NCBI GenBank assembly: GCA_025456495.1
Contig: JALOKO010000249.1
Location: 1-9,597, forward strand
DNA from: Bryobacterales bacterium
GTDB taxonomy: Bacteria > Acidobacteriota > Terriglobia > Bryobacterales > Bryobacteraceae
Direction: 5' to 3'
DNA: 9,597 bases
This document shows positions 5,895 to 9,597 of the stretch, piece by piece. The stretch's first letter is position 1. Every line of letters begins with the position of its first letter. The position numbers and the translations under genes were made by a program. Below the pieces are notes generated by a model. That model saw only the letters and a list, made by a program, of their open reading frames with translations, had not been told where the DNA came from and made no database searches.

Positions 5895-7073
5895 TTGAAA
5901 CTGCAAACCAGGGCGGTGCACGCCGGCGACCGTAAAGCCACCGGCCAGCACGTTCCCGTCACCACCCCCATCCATACCGCGGCATCGTATTTCTATCCGC
6001 AGTCCGAGATGCTCGACAAGATCTTCGGCCACGAAGAGCATGGCTATGCCTATGCCCGCTACGACAACCCCACCAATGCGGCGCTGGAGCAACTGCTGGC
6101 CTCGCTGGAGGGCGCTGACGGCGCGCTGGCCACCGCGTCCGGCATGGTGGCCCTGCAGGCCACGCTGATGACCTGTCTGGCTGAGCGGCGCAAGCGCGTG
6201 CTGTGCGCTGAAGCCCTCTACGGCGCTACCGTCAAGCTGCTGATGAACGTGCTGGAGCCCTACGGCGTCGAAACGCACTTCGTCGATCTGTGTGACCTGG
6301 ATGCCGTTGCGGCCGCCATCGCCGAGTTCCAGCCGGGCTGCGTGTTGATGGAAACCGTCTCTAACCCGCTGTTGCGCGTGGGCAACCTCAGCCGCATCGC
6401 TGAGTTGGCCAAAGCCGCCAACGCTCCGGTAATCGTTGACAACACCTTCGCTACGCCCCTGCTGGCGCGACCGCTGGAGCACGGCGCCAGCTACGTGGTA
6501 CACAGCCTTACCAAGTATCTTTCCGGCCACGGCGACGTGCTGGGCGGAGCCATTCTCTGCAGTGGCGACAAGCTGGAAGAGGTGCGCGCGATGTCCCGCG
6601 TGGTGGGTCCGGTGCTGGGACCCTTTGAAAGCTATCTCTCCATGCGCGGCATCAAGACCTTTCCGTTGCGCATGGAACGGCAATGCCGCAACGCGCAACA
6701 GGTGGCCGCGTGGCTGCGGACGCATCCCCGGGTGACCCGGGTGTTTTACCTGGACGATCCCCAGCACCCGGATCGCGCCAACGTCGATGCCCTGTTCCGC
6801 GACGGGCTGTACGGGGCCATGGTGAGCTTCGAAGTGGAGGGCCTGGACAAAGCGGGTGTCTTCACGCTGATGGACCGCTTGCAGTTGGTGGTGCGCGCCA
6901 CCAGCCTGGGCGATGTCCACACCATGGTGCTGCATCCCTGGACCGCCTCGCATCGCGACGTCTCTCCTCGGCACAAGCAGCGCACCGGCATCCGGCAGAA
7001 CCTGCTGCGGCTGTCCGTGGGCATTGAGGATGCTGAGGACATTCTGGCCGACCTGGCCCAGGCGCTGGGATAG
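5895..7073 (+). CDS. metB: Cystathionine gamma-synthase/lyase-family PLP enzyme (trans-sulfuration)
   Basis: A fold-type I PLP enzyme of the Cys/Met metabolism family; members make or split cystathionine, O-acylhomoserine or methionine in the cytoplasm. Seen: 392 residues from TTG 5895, the usual length. In order: MKLQTRAVHAGD start (TTG read as Met), GYAYARYDNPTNAALEQL (phosphate-binding Tyr/Arg), TASGMVALQ, VDNTFATPLLARPLEHGA, the Schiff-base lysine K207 in HSLTKYLSGHGDVLGGA, MRGIKTFPLRMERQ, and a C-terminal SLGDVHTMVLHP. The reaction cannot be fixed from motifs: cystathionine gamma-synthase, gamma-lyase, methionine gamma-lyase and O-acetylhomoserine sulfhydrylase share them, so metB is a family-level symbol. 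Start: there is no ATG in the right place. TTG 5895 has GAGG at 5882-5885 (9-nt spacing) and gives a family-like N-terminus; TTG 5880, preceded by AAGGA (5871-5875), is the alternative. An upstream TTG at 5808 would overlap hslR and lie before the likely promoter. Confidence 0.88.
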   Translation: MKLQTRAVHAGDRKATGQHVPVTTPIHTAASYFYPQSEMLDKIFGHEEHGYAYARYDNPTNAALEQLLASLEGADGALATASGMVALQATLMTCLAERRKRVLCAEALYGATVKLLMNVLEPYGVETHFVDLCDLDAVAAAIAEFQPGCVLMETVSNPLLRVGNLSRIAELAKAANAPVIVDNTFATPLLARPLEHGASYVVHSLTKYLSGHGDVLGGAILCSGDKLEEVRAMSRVVGPVLGPFESYLSMRGIKTFPLRMERQCRNAQQVAAWLRTHPRVTRVFYLDDPQHPDRANVDALFRDGLYGAMVSFEVEGLDKAGVFTLMDRLQLVVRATSLGDVHTMVLHPWTASHRDVSPRHKQRTGIRQNLLRLSVGIEDAEDILADLAQALG

Positions 7074-7120
7074 CCGGTCGTGCTTGCCGTCGCTGCTGCT
7101 GTCGCCAATGTCGCTGCCAC

Positions 7121-7165
7121 TGTCGTCGCCAATGCTGTCGTCGCCAACGCTGTCGTCGCCAATCC
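7121..7165. repeat. 15-bp imperfect tandem repeat, three copies
   Basis: Units TGTCGTCGCCAATGC (7121-7135), TGTCGTCGCCAACGC (7136-7150) and TGTCGTCGCCAATCC (7151-7165) follow each other. They differ only at positions 13 and 14, apart from which the units are identical. A degenerate related stretch (GCTGTCGCCAATG) lies just upstream near 7098-7110. The array fills most of the 143-bp gap between the metB-like stop and recO. The 15-bp period keeps all three reading frames open, which produces artefactual open frames; I see no gene there and no hairpin terminator. Confidence 0.85.
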
Positions 7166-7216
7166 TCTGTGGCAACTACGGACTGTGATATCTTAAGTTT
7201 TGCGCCCAAAGCCGTT

Positions 7217-7858
7217 ATGGGGGCCATTGTCAGCGAGTCGATTACGCTTCGTACCTACCCGTTTGGCGAGGCCGATCTGGTGGTGAGTTTGCTGACGCGC
7301 GACAAGGGCAAACTGCGTGGCATTGCCAAGCGCGCCCGGAAACCGCGCAGTCCCTTCGGGGCCGGGTTGGAGCGGCTGTGTTGTTCGCGGATGAGCTACT
7401 ACCAGCGGGAGAACCGGGAGCTCATCACGCTGAGCGGATGCGAAATCATCCACTCACCGTTTTCGATGGCGGGCAACTACGCCCTGGGCCTGGGGCTGGA
7501 TTTCGTGGCCGAGGTGGCGGAGCAACTGCTTCCCGCGGGCGTTGCCGACGAGCGTTACTATCGCCTGATTCTGGCGGTAACCGCGCACCTGGAACAGCAG
7601 GGGGAGGCGGGCCTGTGGAGGGCCGTCACCTACTATGCCTTCTGGGCCATCCGCCTCTCTGGATTTCTTCCGGAATTGCGGGTAAGCGAGGAGGCCTGGA
7701 TGCTGGCGCGGGAGATCGCGGCCAAACCCATCGGCGACGTATCGCCACTGGGTTGGCAGAAGGCAACGCACTTGGATTTACGACGCTTCCTGATTCGGGA
7801 GATTGAGCTTCACACGGAGCGGAGGCTGCTCACCGTTCCCCTGCTGGATGCCCTCTGA
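7217..7858 (+). CDS. recO: DNA repair protein RecO (compact form)
   Basis: RecO works with RecR (and RecF) to load RecA onto SSB-coated single-stranded DNA and anneals complementary strands. Seen: an N-terminal OB-fold beginning MGAIVSESITLRTYPFGEAD, then VVSLLTRDKGKLRGIAKRAR and KPRSPFGAGLERL (about 20-55), typical of RecO. A helical domain follows, with LGLDFVAEVAEQLLP and YYAFWAIRLSGFLPEL, ending in RRFLIREIELHTERRL. The length is 213 residues, against about 240-255 in the well-known enzymes. After FLPEL the family often has a four-cysteine zinc finger; here it is absent and the region is short. Start: ATG 7217 gives the family N-terminus; an in-frame GTG at 7169 would add 16 residues partly next to the repeat array. 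glyQ starts 1 nt after the stop, so the three genes form one unit. Confidence 0.9.
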   Translation: MGAIVSESITLRTYPFGEADLVVSLLTRDKGKLRGIAKRARKPRSPFGAGLERLCCSRMSYYQRENRELITLSGCEIIHSPFSMAGNYALGLGLDFVAEVAEQLLPAGVADERYYRLILAVTAHLEQQGEAGLWRAVTYYAFWAIRLSGFLPELRVSEEAWMLAREIAAKPIGDVSPLGWQKATHLDLRRFLIREIELHTERRLLTVPLLDAL

Positions 7859-7859
7859 T

Positions 7860-8783
7860 ATGGCGCAGACCCCCCCCATTTCGTACCAGGATCTCATCTT
7901 CCGCCTGAAGTCCTTTTGGGCGCGGAACGGTTGCATCATCCAGGAGCCCTACGACCTGGAGGTAGGCGCGGGCACCATGTGTCCCGAGACCTTCTTGCGC
8001 GTGCTGGGTCCGCAACCCTACAACGTCGCCTACGTGCAGCCCAGCCGCCGCCCCGCCGACGGTCGCTATGGCGACAACCCCAACCGGCTGTATAAGCACA
8101 TGCAGTTTCAGGTGATCCTGAAGCCTACCCCGGCCAACATCATTGAGCTGTATCTGCAAAGCCTGGAGGCCATCGGGATCAACCTTTCCCAGCACGACAT
8201 CAAGTTCGAGGAAGACAACTGGGAATCCCCCACTCTCGGCGCCTGGGGCATCGGTTGGCAGGTGATGCTGGACGGGCTGGAGATCACCCAATTTACCTAC
8301 TTCCAGCAGTGTGGCGGCTTTGATCTTGACCTGGTGCCCGCCGAACTCACCTATGGGCTGGAACGGCTGACGGCCTTCCTGCAAGGCGTGGAAAGCGTGT
8401 ACGACATCACCTGGACCCCCGGCTTCAGCTACCACGCCGTGCGTCACGCCGATGAGTTGCAAAGCAGCGTCTTCAACTTTGAGATGGCCGACATTGACGC
8501 GCTGTGGAAGCTTTTCGAGATCCACGAGCGCGAGGCCCAGCGGCTGATTGACGCCTACGCTGACTACCCGCGGAAGAACCGCTTCCCCGTGCTGCCCGCC
8601 TACGAGCAGGTGCTGAAGTGCTCAAACCTCTTCAACCTGCTGGACGCCCGCGGGGCCATCAGCGTCACCGAACGCGTGGGCGTCATTGGACGGGTGCGCA
8701 AGATCGCCGTGGGCGTGGCCCGACTGTGGATGCACCAGCAGCATGGTGTGGGTGAGTTCGCCGCCGCGGAGGTGACCGCCTGA
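7860..8783 (+). CDS. glyQ: Glycyl-tRNA synthetase alpha subunit
   Basis: This is the catalytic subunit of the bacterial (alpha-beta)2 glycyl-tRNA synthetase, which attaches glycine to tRNA-Gly. Seen: 307 residues (E. coli 303) with the family's full set of conserved blocks: FRLKSFWARNGCIIQEPYDL, EVGAGTMCPETFLRVLGP, AYVQPSRRPADGRYGDNPNR, LYKHMQFQVILKP (class II core), FEEDNWESPTLGAWGIGWQV, MLDGLEITQFTYFQQCGG, ELTYGLERLTAFLQG, and a C-terminal LLDARGAISVTER. Start: ATG 7860 lies 1 nt after the recO stop and begins MAQTPPISYQDLIF; only a weak GGA-type ribosome site precedes it, so translational coupling to recO is likely. Codons 4-6 contain a run of eight C (7870-7877). The stop overlaps the glyS start as TGATG. 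Identification is firm. Confidence 0.98.
   Translation: MAQTPPISYQDLIFRLKSFWARNGCIIQEPYDLEVGAGTMCPETFLRVLGPQPYNVAYVQPSRRPADGRYGDNPNRLYKHMQFQVILKPTPANIIELYLQSLEAIGINLSQHDIKFEEDNWESPTLGAWGIGWQVMLDGLEITQFTYFQQCGGFDLDLVPAELTYGLERLTAFLQGVESVYDITWTPGFSYHAVRHADELQSSVFNFEMADIDALWKLFEIHEREAQRLIDAYADYPRKNRFPVLPAYEQVLKCSNLFNLLDARGAISVTERVGVIGRVRKIAVGVARLWMHQQHGVGEFAAAEVTA
8768..8775 (+). promoter_or_regulatory. Strong Shine-Dalgarno for glyS inside the end of glyQ
   Basis: GGAGGTGA is fully complementary to the 3' end of 16S rRNA and lies 7 nt before the glyS ATG at 8783. It is the strongest ribosome-binding site in the window and fixes the glyS start. It is encoded within the last glyQ codons, so the beta subunit can be translated independently of coupling. 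Confidence 0.88.
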
Positions 8784-9597
8784 TGCTGCCCTTCCTGCTG
8801 GAGATTGGAACCGAAGAGATCCCGGACTGGATGATTCCCGCGGCGCTGGAACATCTGGAGACCCGCTTCCGCGAATTGCTGGACAAGAACCGCCTGGGGC
8901 ACGAGGCGTTGCGCACCGACGCGACGCCCCGTCGCCTGGTGCTGCGCGCAGCCGGCATTCAGGCGCGGCAGGAAAGCACGGAACAACTGGTGATGGGGCC
9001 ACCGGTGAGCGCCGCATACAGGAACGGAGAGCCTACTCCCGCCGCGCATGCCTTCGCGCGCAAGATGGGTGTGGATCTGGACGCGCTGCTGCGGGAACAG
9101 ACGCCCAAGGGCGAATACCTGGCCTGCCTGCAACGCACTGAGGGCCGGGCAACGGCGGAGATTCTGTCCGAGGCCTTGCCGGAACTGGTTCTAGGCACCC
9201 ACTTCCCCAAGACCATGGTGTGGGCGGGCAAGGGGACTAGCCGTTTCATCCGCCCCATCCGCTGGCTGGTGGCCTTGTATGGCGACGCGGTGTTGCCCTT
9301 CAGCATTGAGGGCGTCCACAGCGGCAGCGCCACCGAAGGACACCGGCGGATGGGCAAGCCCGGCTTGCCGGTCACCTACGAAACCTACGAAGACACCCTG
9401 CGCGCCAACGGCGTCGTGCTGTCCGCCACTGAGCGCCGCACGCGCATCACGGAGATGGCCAATGCGCTGGCGGCTGACGCTGGACTGCGGTTGACGCCGG
9501 ACGAGCGACTGCTGGAAACGCTGGTCTACATCACGGAGTTCCCCACTCCCATCCTGGGCGCGTTCTCTCAGGATTACCTCAGCCTGCCTGAGGAAGT
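8783..9597 (+). CDS. glyS: Glycyl-tRNA synthetase beta subunit (partial, 5' end)
   Basis: The beta subunit binds tRNA-Gly and, with GlyQ, forms the active synthetase. Seen: 271 codons from ATG 8783 to the window edge, with no stop; full-length proteins are about 690 residues, so the HD-like and anticodon-binding parts are outside. The N-terminus has the family signature LPFLLEIGTEEIPDWMIPAA, then TDATPRRLVLRAAG (about 53-66), QLVMGPPVSAAYRNGEPTPA, YLACLQRTEGR, FPKTMVWAGKGTSRFIRPIR and WLVALYGDAVLPF. The last visible stretch is LVYITEFPTPILGAFSQDYL, also typical. The start overlaps the glyQ stop by one base (TGATG) and has a near-perfect ribosome site. Order and overlap are those of a standard glyQS operon. 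Confidence 0.97.
   Translation, partial: MLPFLLEIGTEEIPDWMIPAALEHLETRFRELLDKNRLGHEALRTDATPRRLVLRAAGIQARQESTEQLVMGPPVSAAYRNGEPTPAAHAFARKMGVDLDALLREQTPKGEYLACLQRTEGRATAEILSEALPELVLGTHFPKTMVWAGKGTSRFIRPIRWLVALYGDAVLPFSIEGVHSGSATEGHRRMGKPGLPVTYETYEDTLRANGVVLSATERRTRITEMANALAADAGLRLTPDERLLETLVYITEFPTPILGAFSQDYLSLPEE

Noticed and set aside
5886..7175. 429-codon minus-strand open frame opposite the metB-like gene
   Set aside because: It begins in the 15-bp tandem repeats, which give an artificial DDS-rich start, and then mirrors a conserved PLP enzyme; no family features.
7870..7877. Run of eight C near the start of glyQ as a phase-variation switch
   Set aside because: glyQ is essential in organisms using this synthetase type, so slippage-mediated switching is implausible; the run simply encodes Thr-Pro-Pro.

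Overview
The window is GC-rich, gene-dense bacterial chromosome. It carries core metabolic and translation genes and no mobile element, phage, CRISPR array or RNA gene that I can recognise. The gene types (an EgtB/DinB-like protein, a metal-variant HemB, a secreted M13 peptidase, two-subunit glycyl-tRNA synthetase) suggest a Gram-negative soil or sediment bacterium. Acidobacteriota is my best guess, but it rests on remembered family resemblance, not on a marker gene.

Layout from left to right: (1) 1-285, minus strand, the N-terminal end of an EgtB/SUMF1-type protein that runs off the left edge. (2) 286-602, a divergent intergenic region with a 14-bp tandem duplication and a perfect 20-bp triplication, each copy of which holds a TACAAT -10-like box. 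(3) 603-3099, plus strand, a two-gene operon: a divergent argininosuccinate lyase-family gene overlapping hemB by 8 nt. (4) 3188-5817, minus strand, an hslR-like S4-domain gene followed by a secreted M13 metallopeptidase gene, convergent with hemB. The peptidase gene is broken by what looks like a 22-nt deletion that removes the third zinc-ligand motif and shifts the frame. (5) 5818-5894, a short divergent promoter region with a nearly symmetric -10 element. (6) 5895-7073, plus strand, a cystathionine gamma-synthase/lyase-family PLP enzyme with a probable TTG start. (7) 7217-9597, plus strand, recO-glyQ-glyS packed with 1-nt gaps or overlaps; glyS runs off the right edge.

The genes cover housekeeping functions: amino-acid metabolism (argH-like, metB-like), tetrapyrrole synthesis (hemB), ribosome rescue (hslR), recombinational repair (recO) and glycyl-tRNA charging (glyQS). 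I see no undescribed multi-gene system. The points most worth checking are the peptidase deletion at its active site, the triplicated -10 box before argH, the non-canonical signature motifs of the ArgH-like lyase, the compact RecO without a zinc finger, and the symmetric -10 between hslR and metB.
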